DNA of 64,000 nt from Streptomyces sp. NBC_00539 (GTDB taxonomy: Bacteria > Actinomycetota > Actinomycetes > Streptomycetales > Streptomycetaceae), in NCBI RefSeq assembly GCF_036346105.1, contig NZ_CP107811.1, forward strand, positions 2,300,501-2,364,500, read 5' to 3'. Made by a program: the position numbers and the translations under genes. The notes below the pieces were generated by a model, which saw nothing but the letters and a program-made list of their open reading frames with translations, was not told the DNA's origin and did not search any database. Shown piece by piece: positions 42,841-52,546 of the stretch (the stretch's first letter is position 1; each line of letters begins with the position of its first letter).

Positions 42841-45624
42841 TTACTTGGGGCCGAAGGTGAGGATCAGCTGCGGCGCGGCGTCCGCGGCCGTCGCCTCCGA
42901 GGACCAGAGCCACAGCGGGTCGGTGCCCGTGCTCGTCAGGGCCACGCTGTAGCCGTTGGTGCCCAGCACCGACGAGACGGCGGTGGTGTCCAGTTCGACG
43001 TTCTGGATCGCCGAGCCGTCCGGCACGCCCGCGAGGGATCCGAGCGGGGTGGTGCCGAGGGTGGGCTTGGTGTTGAACGTCGTGCCCGCCGCGCTCCAGG
43101 TGCCGGTGACCGGCACCACGGACACGGTGTCGGCCGTACCGGCACCGGTCTGCGTCGTGGTCTTGACCTGCAGCGAGGCCGCCTTGAGGACCGTCCCGGC
43201 CGGGGCGGCCGGCAGGTTGAAGCGCAGGTACGTCTCGTACGCCGAGGTGCCGCGCACCGCGAGCGAGGTGGACGTGCCGTAGGCCTGGCCGGGGGCGCCC
43301 TGGTTGATGTAGGTGTCCTCGGTCGTGACGACCTTGGAGACCGTGTCGGTGGGGGCCTTGGCGAGGTCGTAGTGGTTCTTGACCTGGGCCTGGGTCAGCG
43401 CCGTCGGGTAGACGGCCGTCTCGTCGATCTGTCCGGCGAAGAAGTTGCTCGTCGGACGGTTCGGCCAGCTGCTCAGGTTGTCGCCGCCCACGTGCCAGAA
43501 ACCGGCGTACTGCTGGAAGCCGGTGACGTTGAGCGTGCCCTTGTTCTGCCCGTCCACGTACAGCGCCATGCCCGAGGGGCCCTGGGTGCCGACGACGTGG
43601 TGCCACTTGTTGTCGTTGTACGTCTCGAACAGGCCGGTGGAGAGGGTCCGGGTCGAGCCGTTGTACACGCCGAAGACCAGGCGGCCGGTGTTGGTCATGT
43701 ACAGCTGCTTGTCGTACGAGCCGCTGTTGCGGTCGGTGTTGTTGCCGAAACCGATCAGCTTGCCGCCGCGCGTGGTGTTCGTCTTGAACCAGGTCTCGAC
43801 GGTGTAGCTGCTGCCGACCGTCTGGCGGTGGTCGCTGTAGACCTGCTGGCTGGTGCCGTTGAAGCCCATCGCGGTGCTGGCACCGGAGACGGCGCCGGGC
43901 GTCTGGCGCAGGGCCGGGGCGTTCAGCTGGATGCCGCTGGTGTTGCCGCCCGCGGAGGAGTCGGCGACGTAGGGGCTGACGGTGTCGTCGTAGCGCCAGT
44001 ACAGGTTGGCGCCGTCGGCGCGGACCTGGTTCGGGTACGACTGGACCGAGGCGGGGACCGTCACCGAGGCGGTGGCCGACAGCGCGCTGGTGTTGCCGGC
44101 GGCGTCGGTCGCGGTCACGCGGTAGGTGTAGGACTGGCCGGCCTTGACCGTGGTGTCGGTCCAGGAGGCCTGCTGCCGCTCGAACTCCAGGGAGTCGGCG
44201 GTCATCGTGTGCGCCGGGGTGGACGAGCCGTTCCGGTAGATCCGGTACGTCAGCTTGCTGTCGTCCTCGTCGTAGCTGGTGCGCCAGCGGACCTGGACCT
44301 CACCGGGCTTGACGCTCGCGGCGCTGGCGACCGGGGTGGTCGGGGCGCCGACGTCACCGGTGGAGGCGAAGCGGGTCAGGCCCTGCTGGGCGACGCCGTT
44401 GACGGTGGTGAACTCGCCACCGACCCACATGTACTTGGTGTCGCCCTTCTCCGCGACCGCCATGACGCGCGGGCCGATGCCCTCGCCGAGGCCGTCGTTG
44501 GTGTCGGGGAACCAGCCGAGCTTGCGGGGGCTGGCCACGAACCCGTCCACCGGGGCGGGGGGCGCGCCCTGGAAGTCGGTGGGCTGCGCCAGCAGGTGGT
44601 GACGGCGGCCGTCGGGGTACTCGCCGTTCAGGGAGCAGTCGTGCGCGTGCGAGGAGCTGTAGAGGACTCCGTCGTACGGCAGGACGAACTGGGTGGCACC
44701 GAGGCAGCGGTCGCGCCACTTCTCGCTGAAGTCACCGAGGTTGAGGCCGATGCGGCCGTCGAATACGCCGCCGCCGGAACCCTCGTTGCCGGTGTAGAAG
44801 CCCGTCGCGTCGGTGGCGATCGACTTGACGACCGAGTTGGACGGGATGGTGCCGTACGTCTTGGCGACGGCGCCGGTCGCGGAGTCCACGACCGCCAGCG
44901 CGTGCGTGTTCTGGCCGTTGACCGTGAAGAAGTCACCGCCCAGCAGCACGTTCTTGCCGTCGGGGGTGACCGCGACCGCCCGGCCCGGCTCGTCGGCGTT
45001 GGCGACGAAGGGCCTCAGCGCACCGGAGCCGGCGTCGACCGCGGCGAACCGCTCGCGGGTCTGGCCCTCGACGGTGGTGAAGTCGCCCGCCGCGTACAGC
45101 GTGTCGTCGGTGACGGCGAACGCGCGCACGGTGGAGGGGAAGCTGGGGTGGAACGACGCCTTGGGGGTGCAGGTGTCGATGTCGATCGCCGCGACGCTGG
45201 AGACCGGCGTGCCGTTGACGGCGCCGAAGTAGCCGCCCGCGTACAGGGTCTTCTTGTCCTTCGAGACGGCCAGGGCGCGCACGGTGGCGCTGCCGTCGCC
45301 GACGGTGAAGGCGAGCTTGCAGGAGGTCGGGGCGCCGGTCGCGGCGTCGAGCGCCACGAAGTTCACCGCTTCCTGCTCGGTGCCGCTGCCACTGCCGTCC
45401 GGCGGACGGACCGCCGAGAAGGTGCCGCCGGCGAAGACCGTGCCGCCGGCCTGGGCCATCGCCCAGACGATGCCGTTGGGCTGCCAGGTGGGCAGCTCGT
45501 CGGCGGTGAAGGCCACGGGCGGCGTGATGGCGGACGCCTCGGGCATCAGCACCAGGCCTATGCCGGTGCCGGCACCGGCCAGTGACAGGACGAGGGCAGC
45601 AGTCAGCCCTCTGGATCTACGCAT
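42841..45624 (-). CDS. Large secreted beta-propeller, Fn3, LamG and DNRLRE protein
   Basis: A 927-residue exported multidomain protein. The signal peptide ends near LMPEASA (residue 32). Residues about 35-420 form a propeller with repeats such as DTLYAAGDFTTVEGQTRERFAAVDAGSG and NVLLGGDFFTVNGQNTHALAVVD. About 425-515 is an Fn3 domain (GEVQVRWRTSYDEDDSKLTYRIYRNG). About 525-745 is a LamG lectin-like domain (YTVETWFKTNTTRGGKLIGFG, WHHVVGTQGP). About 760-927 is a DNRLRE-type beta sandwich (TEDTYINQGAPGQAYGTSTSLAVRG). It has no membrane anchor or sortase motif, so it is probably released. It lies inside the polysaccharide locus, suggesting a carbohydrate-binding or matrix role. Confidence 0.88.
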   Translation of the reverse strand: MRRSRGLTAALVLSLAGAGTGIGLVLMPEASAITPPVAFTADELPTWQPNGIVWAMAQAGGTVFAGGTFSAVRPPDGSGSGTEQEAVNFVALDAATGAPTSCKLAFTVGDGSATVRALAVSKDKKTLYAGGYFGAVNGTPVSSVAAIDIDTCTPKASFHPSFPSTVRAFAVTDDTLYAAGDFTTVEGQTRERFAAVDAGSGALRPFVANADEPGRAVAVTPDGKNVLLGGDFFTVNGQNTHALAVVDSATGAVAKTYGTIPSNSVVKSIATDATGFYTGNEGSGGGVFDGRIGLNLGDFSEKWRDRCLGATQFVLPYDGVLYSSSHAHDCSLNGEYPDGRRHHLLAQPTDFQGAPPAPVDGFVASPRKLGWFPDTNDGLGEGIGPRVMAVAEKGDTKYMWVGGEFTTVNGVAQQGLTRFASTGDVGAPTTPVASAASVKPGEVQVRWRTSYDEDDSKLTYRIYRNGSSTPAHTMTADSLEFERQQASWTDTTVKAGQSYTYRVTATDAAGNTSALSATASVTVPASVQSYPNQVRADGANLYWRYDDTVSPYVADSSAGGNTSGIQLNAPALRQTPGAVSGASTAMGFNGTSQQVYSDHRQTVGSSYTVETWFKTNTTRGGKLIGFGNNTDRNSGSYDKQLYMTNTGRLVFGVYNGSTRTLSTGLFETYNDNKWHHVVGTQGPSGMALYVDGQNKGTLNVTGFQQYAGFWHVGGDNLSSWPNRPTSNFFAGQIDETAVYPTALTQAQVKNHYDLAKAPTDTVSKVVTTEDTYINQGAPGQAYGTSTSLAVRGTSAYETYLRFNLPAAPAGTVLKAASLQVKTTTQTGAGTADTVSVVPVTGTWSAAGTTFNTKPTLGTTPLGSLAGVPDGSAIQNVELDTTAVSSVLGTNGYSVALTSTGTDPLWLWSSEATAADAAPQLILTFGPK

Positions 45625-45872
45625 GAGCCCCCCAGGGCAATCGCCCGGTTTTGATGGCTGGAACTATCCGATCAGCCATATGTACTGGCGCAGACTAGGG
45701 CTCACGCGAGGGCCCGGTCACCTCACTTGACCCATTGCATACCAACTTGGAATCAACGGGTTCCGCATGGAGGGCGCACGGCGGACATACGGCGGGTTCG
45801 CCCCGGTCACGCGGCAGGTACCCGCACGGCGTGACCGGGACGCAGCAAATCAACAGGCGAAATATACGTCCT
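45625..45872. other. Intergenic region between gmd and the LamG protein gene
   Basis: About 250 bases upstream of the LamG protein and downstream of gmd, both on the minus strand. The part near 45660-45760 is less GC-rich and probably holds the LamG gene promoter. No further gene seen. Confidence 0.4.
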
Positions 45873-46886
45873 CTAGCGGTCGATGCGGACCGTTGCGCCC
45901 GCCAACTGGTCCTCGACCTGGCGGATATCGGCGTCGACCATGATCCGGGCGAGTTCGGCCACCAGGACCGTCGGCTTCCAGCCGAGGATCTCCTGCGCCT
46001 TGGAGGCGTCGCCGATGAGGGCGTCGACCTCGCTGGGGCGCTCGTACTTGGGGTCGTAGCGCACGTGCTCGTTCCAGTCGAGGCCCGCGTGTCCGAAGGA
46101 GGACTCGACGAACTCGCGGACGGTCGCGGCGACGCCGGTGGCGACCACGTAGTCGGTGGGCTCGTCCTGCTGGAGCATCCGCCACATGGCGTCGACGTAC
46201 TCCGGCGCGTAGCCCCAGTCGCGGACCGCGTCGAGGTTGCCGAGGTAGAGGTGGTCCTGGAGACCGGCCTTGATCCGGGCGACCGCGCGGGTGATCTTGC
46301 GGGTCACGAAGGTCTCGCCGCGGCGCGGGGACTCGTGGTTGAAGAGGATCCCGTTGACCGCGAACATGTCGTAGGCCTCGCGGTAGTTCACCGTGGTCCA
46401 GTACGCGAAGACCTTGGCGGCACCGTACGGGCTGCGCGGGTGGAACGGCGTCTGCTCGTTCTGCGGCGGCGGGGTAGAGCCGAACATCTCCGAGGACGAG
46501 GCCTGGTAGATACGGGTGTCCACGCCGCTGGCCCGGATGGCCTCCAGCAGGCGCAGCGCGCCGAGGCCGGTGACGTCACCGGTGTAGAGGGGTGCGTCGA
46601 AGGAGACGCGGACGTGGGACTGCGCACCCAGGTTGTAGACCTCGTCGGGGCGTATGTCGCGCAGCAGGTTCACCAGCGCCACGCCGTCGGACAGGTCCGC
46701 GTGGTGCAGCACGAGGGAGCGGTTCTCGGTCTGCGGGTCCTGGTAGATGTGGTCGATCCGCTCCGTGTTGAAGCTGGAGGAGCGCCGCACGAGCCCGTGC
46801 ACCGTGTATCCCTTGGAGAGCAGGAGCTCGGCGAGGTACGAGCCGTCCTGCCCGGTGACGCCGGTGATCAGTGCGGTCTTGCCCAT
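45873..46886 (-). CDS. gmd: GDP-mannose 4,6-dehydratase
   Basis: A 337-residue short-chain dehydrogenase-type enzyme that converts GDP-mannose to GDP-4-keto-6-deoxymannose, the first step to GDP-L-fucose. The Rossmann motif [15 protein letters not shown], the Arg-rich [15 protein letters not shown], the catalytic SSSEMFG and YGAAK (Tyr-x3-Lys), and [16 protein letters not shown] are all standard. ATG at 46886, with a G-rich stretch 5 bases before it. It is divergent from fcl across a 340-base gap. Confidence 0.95.
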   Translation of the reverse strand: MGKTALITGVTGQDGSYLAELLLSKGYTVHGLVRRSSSFNTERIDHIYQDPQTENRSLVLHHADLSDGVALVNLLRDIRPDEVYNLGAQSHVRVSFDAPLYTGDVTGLGALRLLEAIRASGVDTRIYQASSSEMFGSTPPPQNEQTPFHPRSPYGAAKVFAYWTTVNYREAYDMFAVNGILFNHESPRRGETFVTRKITRAVARIKAGLQDHLYLGNLDAVRDWGYAPEYVDAMWRMLQQDEPTDYVVATGVAATVREFVESSFGHAGLDWNEHVRYDPKYERPSEVDALIGDASKAQEILGWKPTVLVAELARIMVDADIRQVEDQLAGATVRIDR

Positions 46887-47230
46887 AGGGTCCCCCTGGG
46901 GGTCGTTGCGGTCTGTCGTGCCGGCCGGCGGTCTTCCGCCGGCCCTGTCGAGGCTGCGCCTCATGGTGTGTGGCGGGCCCGCCGCGCCGTGGAGGGCGGC
47001 GGCCCGGAGTGCGGGGCGGGCGGGCCCGCGGCCGCGGCGCGCGTACGGCCGCCGGCCCGGACCCGGGGGGCCGGATGGGTACCGTACACGCCTGTTGCGG
47101 AACCGATCCCCCCGCATTCGGCCCCGGCCACACCGCCGGAACCCGCTGCCGATCCGGGGCGCGCGGGCCCGTGGGCCGGGGCGGCCCCTCCCCCGCAAAC
47201 CCGCGGCGGCGGACTGGCATCATCGGCGGT
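46887..47230. other. Divergent gap between gmd and fcl
   Basis: About 340 GC-rich bases. It must contain promoters in both directions. I see no gene and no clear consensus promoter; open frames across it are compositional. Confidence 0.4.
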
Positions 47231-48184
47231 ATGACAAGTTCGCTGCCGCTCCTGCCCCCGCACGCCCGCGTCTTCGTCGCCGGCCACCGCGGCCTCGTGG
47301 GGTCCGCGGTCGCCCGGCGGCTGACCGCCGACGGCCACGAGGTGCTCACCCGCAGCCGCGCCGAGCTCGACCTGCGCGACGGCGCCGCGACCGAGGCGTA
47401 CCTGCGGGACGTCCGCCCGGACGCCGTGGTGCTGGCCGCCGCCAAGGTGGGCGGGATCATGGCCAACAGCACCTACCCGGTGCAGTTCCTGGAGGACAAC
47501 CTCAAGATCCAGCTCAGCGTCATCGCCGGGGCGCACGCCGCCGGGGTGGGCCGGCTGCTGTTCCTCGGCTCGTCCTGCATCTACCCCAAGCTGGCCCCGC
47601 AGCCCATCAGCGAGGACGCCCTGCTGACCGGCCCGCTGGAGCCGACCAACGAGGCCTACGCCCTCGCCAAGATCGCCGGGATCGTGCAGGTCCAGTCGTA
47701 CCGCAAGCAGTACGGCGCCTCGTACATCTCGGCCATGCCCACGAACCTGTACGGCCCGGGGGACAACTTCGACCTGGAGTCCTCGCACGTCCTGCCCGCG
47801 CTGATCCGCCGCTTCCACGAGGCCTCGGCCGAGGGGCGCGAGGAGGTGACGCTGTGGGGATCGGGCACCCCGCGCCGGGAGTTCCTGCACGTCGACGACC
47901 TCGCCGCCGCCTGCGCGGTGCTGCTGGAACGCTACGACGGCGACGAGCCCGTCAACATCGGCTGCGGCGAGGACCTCACCATCAGGGCACTGGCCGAGAC
48001 GGTCGCCGAGGTGACCGGCTTCGAGGGCCGGCTCGCCTGGGACACCTCCAAGCCGGACGGGACGCCCCGCAAGCTGCTGGACGTCACCCGCCTGACCTCG
48101 CTGGGCTGGAAGCCCGGCATCCCGCTGCGCGACGGCATCGCGTCCACCTACCGCTGGTGGCTGGACTCCCCGATGTCGCGCTGA
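47231..48184 (+). CDS. fcl: GDP-L-fucose synthase
   Basis: A 317-residue epimerase/reductase that turns GDP-4-keto-6-deoxymannose into GDP-L-fucose. The cofactor motif is VFVAGHRGLVGSAVARRL, the SSC catalytic stretch FLGSSCIYPKLAPQPI, the Tyr-Lys pair in NEAYALAKIAGI, and MPTNLYGPGDNFD follows. ATG at 47231. The pair gmd/fcl provides GDP-L-fucose for the glycosyltransferases of this locus. It is convergent with the glycosylphosphotransferase gene, 16 bases apart. Confidence 0.95.
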   Translation: MTSSLPLLPPHARVFVAGHRGLVGSAVARRLTADGHEVLTRSRAELDLRDGAATEAYLRDVRPDAVVLAAAKVGGIMANSTYPVQFLEDNLKIQLSVIAGAHAAGVGRLLFLGSSCIYPKLAPQPISEDALLTGPLEPTNEAYALAKIAGIVQVQSYRKQYGASYISAMPTNLYGPGDNFDLESSHVLPALIRRFHEASAEGREEVTLWGSGTPRREFLHVDDLAAACAVLLERYDGDEPVNIGCGEDLTIRALAETVAEVTGFEGRLAWDTSKPDGTPRKLLDVTRLTSLGWKPGIPLRDGIASTYRWWLDSPMSR

Positions 48185-48200
48185 TCGCAAGGCGGGCCCC

Positions 48201-49685
48201 TCAGTACGCTCCGCGGCCGTCGACGACGGCGCGGAGCGTACGGCCCATGACGTCGACATCGCTGGTGAAGGACCAGTTGTCGACGTACTGCAGATCAAGC
48301 TGAATCGTTTCGTCCCAGGACAGGTCCGACCGTCCGCTGATCTGCCACAGGCCCGTCATACCCGGCCGCACGCTCAGACGGCGCAGCTCGGTCTCGTCGT
48401 ACCGGGCCACCTCCTCGGGCAGCGGCGGGCGCGGGCCGACGAGGGACATGCTGCCGGTCAGCACGTTGAACAGCTGCGGCAGTTCGTCCATCGAGGTCCG
48501 GCGCAGCAGCCGGCCCACCCGGGTCACCCGGGGGTCCCGGCGCATCTTGAACATCAGGCCGTCGTTCTCGTTGGCCCCCGCCAGTTCCGGCTTCAACCGG
48601 TCGGCGTCCACGACCATCGTGCGGAACTTCCACATGACGAACGGGACCCCGTCACGCCCGATCCGGCGCTGGCTGTAGAAGGCCGGCCCGCGCGAGCCGA
48701 AACGTATCGCCAGCACCAGCGCGAGGAAGAGCGGCGACAGCAACAGCAGCCCGACGGCGGCCCCCGCCCGGTCCAGCGCCGACTTGAGCAGCGGTTGCAC
48801 GCCCCTGCGCACGGGCGGCGCGATCCGCAGCACGGCGAGCCCGCCGGCGGAAAGGGTCTCCAGCCGCTTGACGGATATCTCCACCAGGCCGGGGAAGACG
48901 GCCAGTTCGAGCCCGGCGTCGTGCAGCGCCCAGGCGACCCGGCGCAGCCGGTCCCCGGCGATCCGCACGCCCGGGGCGACGAGCACCAGGTCGGCGTGGT
49001 GGCTGCGGACGGCGCCCAGCACCGCGGTGGCGTCCTCGTTCGGACCGTAGGGGGCCGCGTCCAGGCGGGCCGCGACGGGTACGCCGCTGTCCAGCCGGCC
49101 TTCGCCGACCGGGACGACGCCGACGACCACGTAGGGGTGGTCGGTGCGCGAGGCGAGGTGCGCGATCACGCCTTCGGCGGCCTCGGGTTCGCCGACGACC
49201 AGGACCCGGCTGACCGCCTGGGCCTCCCGGCGGGCGGCGAAGAGGTGACGGTAGGTCAGTTTGTGGCAGGCGACGGTCACGAGCAGGGCGGGCAGCAGCG
49301 CCCCCAGCGCCGCCAGCCGCGGGGTGCTTTCGCCGGTCACCACACGGGCGACGGCAAGGACACCGATCAGAATCAGCCAGTCGTGGACGACGGGCAGCAC
49401 TCCGCGGGACTCACCGAGCGTCCGGGTCGCGTACCGTCGGCGCAGCGCCTGTACCGCGGTCCACGCGAGGGCCGCACCGACCGCGCAGTAGACGGGCCGG
49501 GCCTGCTGCGCCGCGTCGAAGACGAGTCCTACGGGGACGGCCGCTCCCAGGAAGTCGGCCGTGACCGCCGCGGGAAGGTACCAGCGGGCCTTGTCGACGA
49601 GCCGGCGCGGAGGCGCCGAACTCGACGCGGTCGGATCGACGGCCGTCCCGGCCACTCTTTGCGCAGGAAAATGGACATGCCTCAT
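48201..49685 (-). CDS. Polyprenyl glycosylphosphotransferase (priming enzyme)
   Basis: A 494-residue membrane enzyme that starts polysaccharide assembly by moving a sugar phosphate to undecaprenyl phosphate. Four or five N-terminal helices (about 35-145) precede a soluble middle domain with a Rossmann-like stretch (AVSRVLVVGEPEAAEGVIAHL), and a WbaP/CpsE-type catalytic domain follows from residue 300 or so. That domain includes KFRTMVVDADRLKPEL, RVTRVGRLLRRTSMDELPQL and SLVGPRPPLPEEVARYD. The ATG at 49685 is the start; a very long in-frame extension upstream runs antisense to the protease gene and is not real. Confidence 0.93.
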   Translation of the reverse strand: MRHVHFPAQRVAGTAVDPTASSSAPPRRLVDKARWYLPAAVTADFLGAAVPVGLVFDAAQQARPVYCAVGAALAWTAVQALRRRYATRTLGESRGVLPVVHDWLILIGVLAVARVVTGESTPRLAALGALLPALLVTVACHKLTYRHLFAARREAQAVSRVLVVGEPEAAEGVIAHLASRTDHPYVVVGVVPVGEGRLDSGVPVAARLDAAPYGPNEDATAVLGAVRSHHADLVLVAPGVRIAGDRLRRVAWALHDAGLELAVFPGLVEISVKRLETLSAGGLAVLRIAPPVRRGVQPLLKSALDRAGAAVGLLLLSPLFLALVLAIRFGSRGPAFYSQRRIGRDGVPFVMWKFRTMVVDADRLKPELAGANENDGLMFKMRRDPRVTRVGRLLRRTSMDELPQLFNVLTGSMSLVGPRPPLPEEVARYDETELRRLSVRPGMTGLWQISGRSDLSWDETIQLDLQYVDNWSFTSDVDVMGRTLRAVVDGRGAY

Positions 49686-50066
49686 GGGCCCCCCTGGCAC
49701 GTGGTCTATGTCAGTGGCGTGTGCCCGCGGCTTCCCCTGGCGACGAGCATCTGACGCACCGGGAAACAGTACGACAAACACCCGTACGGTAAATGCCGTT
49801 TGCGTTAACGAGGTCCCCCGTTGCTCAAGTGTTAGCAACCGGTATCTGTAGTTCCGGCTGTTTCGGCTCCTCCTCTCACACAAAAGTGAATGGTTCGGAT
49901 ACCGGATACGTCTCTTCGGACAACGGACTGTTTCCAGCCAACCTTTTGATGTGGCCCTGACATCGACGCCCGCAGGTGACACTCTTCGACCGTTCATCGC
50001 ACGAGCCCTGATCTGCCCGGAGGCCCACCCAGCCGTCCGGAACCCCCCTTGCAGAAGGAGTTTGCG
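49686..50066. other. AT-richer divergent promoter region
   Basis: About 380 bases between the glycosylphosphotransferase and metalloprotease genes. 49760-49930 is markedly less GC-rich than the genome average. It contains the inverted repeat GTTGCT-N8-AGCAAC at 49820-49839, a possible operator. No gene seen; both flanking genes start outwards. Confidence 0.45.
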
Positions 50067-52337
50067 TTGAGTCACACCCCCCAGCGGCGCGCCACCGCGG
50101 CCGGCGCCCTCGTCGCCGCCGCGGCCCTGCTCGCCGTAGGCATTCAGGCCGGAACCGCCAACGCCGACGCCACCGCGTCGTCGCAGTCCACCAAGGCGGC
50201 TCAGCCCAACCCGGGCGCGGCCGCCCGCCTGCTCAGCGCTTCGGAGCGTGCGACGCTCCTCGCCGATGCCAACTCGACCACGGTGCAGGCGGCCAAGGCC
50301 CTCGGCCTCGGCGGCAAGGAGCGCCTGGTCGTCCGCGATGTGGTCCAGGATGCCGACGGCACCACCCACACCACGTACGAGCGCACGTTCGACGGCATAC
50401 CCGTGCTCGGCGGTGACCTGACGGTCCACGCCAAGGGCGGCGTCACCAAGAGCGTGACCAAGGCCACCAACCACGAGATCAGCGTGGCGGACACCAGCCC
50501 CTCCGTCGCCCCCTCGGCGGCCGAGAGCCAGGCCGTCTCCTCGGCCAACGCCGCGGGCGCCAAGCAGGCCAAGCCCTCCAAGAACGCCCGCAAGGTGATC
50601 TGGGCGGCCGAGGGCGCGCCGGTCCTCGCCTTCGAGACCGTCGTCGGCGGCCTCCAGGACGACGGCACCCCGAGCGAGCTGCACGTGGTCACCGATGCCA
50701 AGACCGGCGCGAAGATCACCCAGTGGCAGGCCATCGAGACCGGCACCGGCAACACCATGTACAGCGGCCAGGTCACGATGGGCACCTCGCAGTCGGGCAG
50801 CAGCTACACGCTGACCGACGCCGGGCGCGGCGGCCACAAGACCTACGACCTCAAGGGCGGCAGCTCCGGCACCGGCACGCTCTTCACCAACACCACGGAC
50901 GTCTGGGGCAACGGCGCCGCCTCCAACCGCGAGACGGCCGGTGCGGACGCCCACTACGGCGCCCAGCTGACGTGGGACTACTACAAGAACGTGCACGGCC
51001 GCAACGGCCTGCGCAACGACGGTGTCGCCCCGTACAGCCGGGTGCACTACGGCAACGCCTACGTCAACGCGTTCTGGGACGACGGCTGCTTCTGCATGAC
51101 GTACGGCGACGGCACCAGCAACACGCACCCGCTGACGTCCATCGACGTGGCCGCGCACGAGATGACGCACGGTCTGACCTCGGTCACCGGCAACATGACC
51201 TACAGCGGTGAGCCCGGCGGCCTGAACGAGGCGACCTCCGACATCATGGCGGCGAACGTCGAGTTCTACGCCAACAACCCGCAGGACGTCGGCGACTACC
51301 TGGTCGGCGAGAAGATCGACATCAACGGCGACGGCACCCCGCTGCGCTACATGGACAAGCCCAGCAAGGACGGCGGCTCCAAGGACTACTGGTCCTCCAG
51401 CCTCGGCGGCCTCGACGTCCACTACTCCTCGGGCCCGGCCAACCACGTCTTCTACCTGATGTCCGAGGGCTCCGGCGCCAAGGTCATCAACGGCGTCAGC
51501 TACAACTCGCCGACCTCGGACAACCTCCCGGTCACCGCGATCGGCCGCGACGCCGCCGCGAAGATCTGGTTCCGCGCGCTGACGGTCGGCTACTTCAAGT
51601 CGAACACCAACTACGCCGCCGCCCGCACGGCGACGCTGCAGGCCGCCGCCGACCTGTACGGCCAGGGCTCGACCACGTACAACAACGTGGCCAACGCCTG
51701 GGCCGGCATCAACGTCGGTGCCCGCATCACCTCCGGCGTCTCGGTCACCCCGATCGCCAACCAGACCACCCAGGTCAACACCGCCGTGAGCCTGCAGGTC
51801 CAGGCGACCAGCACCAACGCGGGTGCGCTGAGCTACGCGGCGACCGGTCTGCCGGCCGGCCTGTCGATCAACTCCTCGACGGGTCTGATCTCGGGCACCG
51901 CCACCACCGCGGGCACGTCCAACGTGACCGTCACGGTGACCGACTCCGCGGGCAAGACGGGTACGGCGTCCTTCACCTGGACCGTCGGCACGGTCCAGCA
52001 GAGCGTGTTCGAGAACACGAACGACTACCAGATCGCGGACAACTCGACCGTCGAGTCCCCGATCACGGTGACCCGCACGGGCAACGCCCCGAGCACCCTC
52101 AAGGTGGACGTCAACATCGTCCACACCTACGTCGGTGACCTGCGGGTCGACCTGGTCGCCCCCGACGGCTCCGTCTACAACCTGCGCAACCGCAGCGGCG
52201 GCAGCGCGGACAACATCGTCCAGAGCTTCACCGTGAACGCCTCCTCCGAGGTCGCGCAGGGTGTCTGGAAGCTGCGGGTGGCGGACCTCGCCTCCGCGGA
52301 CACCGGCTACATCAACAGCTGGAAGCTCACGTTCTGA
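50067..52337 (+). CDS. Secreted M4-family (thermolysin-like) neutral zinc metalloprotease
   Basis: A 756-residue secreted protease. It has a signal peptide to about residue 34 (GIQAGTANA) and an FTP/PepSY-type propeptide (about 50-225). The M4 domain has the zinc motif VAAHEMTHGL (His364, Glu365, His368) and the third ligand Glu388 in GGLNEATSDIM. The later HYSSGPANHVFYLM carries the catalytic His region. After about 575 comes an Ig-like putative carbohydrate-binding domain (LSYAATGLPAGLSINSSTG), then a P-proprotein domain (TYVGDLRVDLVAPDG, GVWKLRVADLA). I choose the TTG at 50067 with GAAGGAG 6 bases upstream; a TTG at 50049 has no site. Both C-terminal domains are typical of extracellular actinobacterial proteases. 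Confidence 0.93.
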   Translation: MSHTPQRRATAAGALVAAAALLAVGIQAGTANADATASSQSTKAAQPNPGAAARLLSASERATLLADANSTTVQAAKALGLGGKERLVVRDVVQDADGTTHTTYERTFDGIPVLGGDLTVHAKGGVTKSVTKATNHEISVADTSPSVAPSAAESQAVSSANAAGAKQAKPSKNARKVIWAAEGAPVLAFETVVGGLQDDGTPSELHVVTDAKTGAKITQWQAIETGTGNTMYSGQVTMGTSQSGSSYTLTDAGRGGHKTYDLKGGSSGTGTLFTNTTDVWGNGAASNRETAGADAHYGAQLTWDYYKNVHGRNGLRNDGVAPYSRVHYGNAYVNAFWDDGCFCMTYGDGTSNTHPLTSIDVAAHEMTHGLTSVTGNMTYSGEPGGLNEATSDIMAANVEFYANNPQDVGDYLVGEKIDINGDGTPLRYMDKPSKDGGSKDYWSSSLGGLDVHYSSGPANHVFYLMSEGSGAKVINGVSYNSPTSDNLPVTAIGRDAAAKIWFRALTVGYFKSNTNYAAARTATLQAAADLYGQGSTTYNNVANAWAGINVGARITSGVSVTPIANQTTQVNTAVSLQVQATSTNAGALSYAATGLPAGLSINSSTGLISGTATTAGTSNVTVTVTDSAGKTGTASFTWTVGTVQQSVFENTNDYQIADNSTVESPITVTRTGNAPSTLKVDVNIVHTYVGDLRVDLVAPDGSVYNLRNRSGGSADNIVQSFTVNASSEVAQGVWKLRVADLASADTGYINSWKLTF

Positions 52338-52392
52338 CCCCGACAGGGGTGACGGGGGCCGAGCCGAACCCAGGCTCGTCCGATTGATCGCG

Positions 52393-52430
52393 GGGCCGCC
52401 CGGGAGACGACCTCCCCGGGCGGCCCTGTT
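52393..52430 (+). terminator. Terminator downstream of the metalloprotease
   Basis: A 12-base stem GGGCCGCCCGGG/CCCGGGCGGCCC with a 10-base loop, then TGTTCC, 55 bases after the stop. Confidence 0.82.
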
Positions 52431-52436
52431 CCATGA

Positions 52437-52471
52437 CGGTTCCACGAACGGTTCCACGAACGGTTCCACGA
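52437..52471. repeat. Three 12-base tandem repeats
   Basis: CGGTTCCACGAA occurs three times in a row (52437, 52449, 52461), the last unit cut to 11 bases. It lies between two terminator hairpins. Confidence 0.85.
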
Positions 52472-52516
52472 CGCGCAAGGGCCCGGCACCACGGGGGTGC
52501 CGGGCCCTTGCGCGTC
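52470..52516. terminator. Perfect 21-base hairpin between convergent genes
   Basis: GACGCGCAAGGGCCCGGCACC pairs perfectly with its complement around a 5-base ACGGG loop. It is the longest perfect stem in the window and should end transcription from both directions. Confidence 0.88.
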
Positions 52517-52546
52517 ATCCGGTCGGCAGGTCCCGCGGCTGCCGGC

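Noticed and set aside
52437-52471. Iteron-type replication origin suggested by three 12-base repeats.
   Set aside because: Only three units, no replication gene, GC-rich setting between terminators.
48201-52478. A 1425-codon open frame on the minus strand covering the glycosylphosphotransferase and the region opposite the metalloprotease.
   Set aside because: The part beyond 49685 lies antisense to a well-supported M4 protease and reads as Val/Gly/Arg/Asp-rich low-complexity sequence with no motifs. Only 48201-49685 is real.
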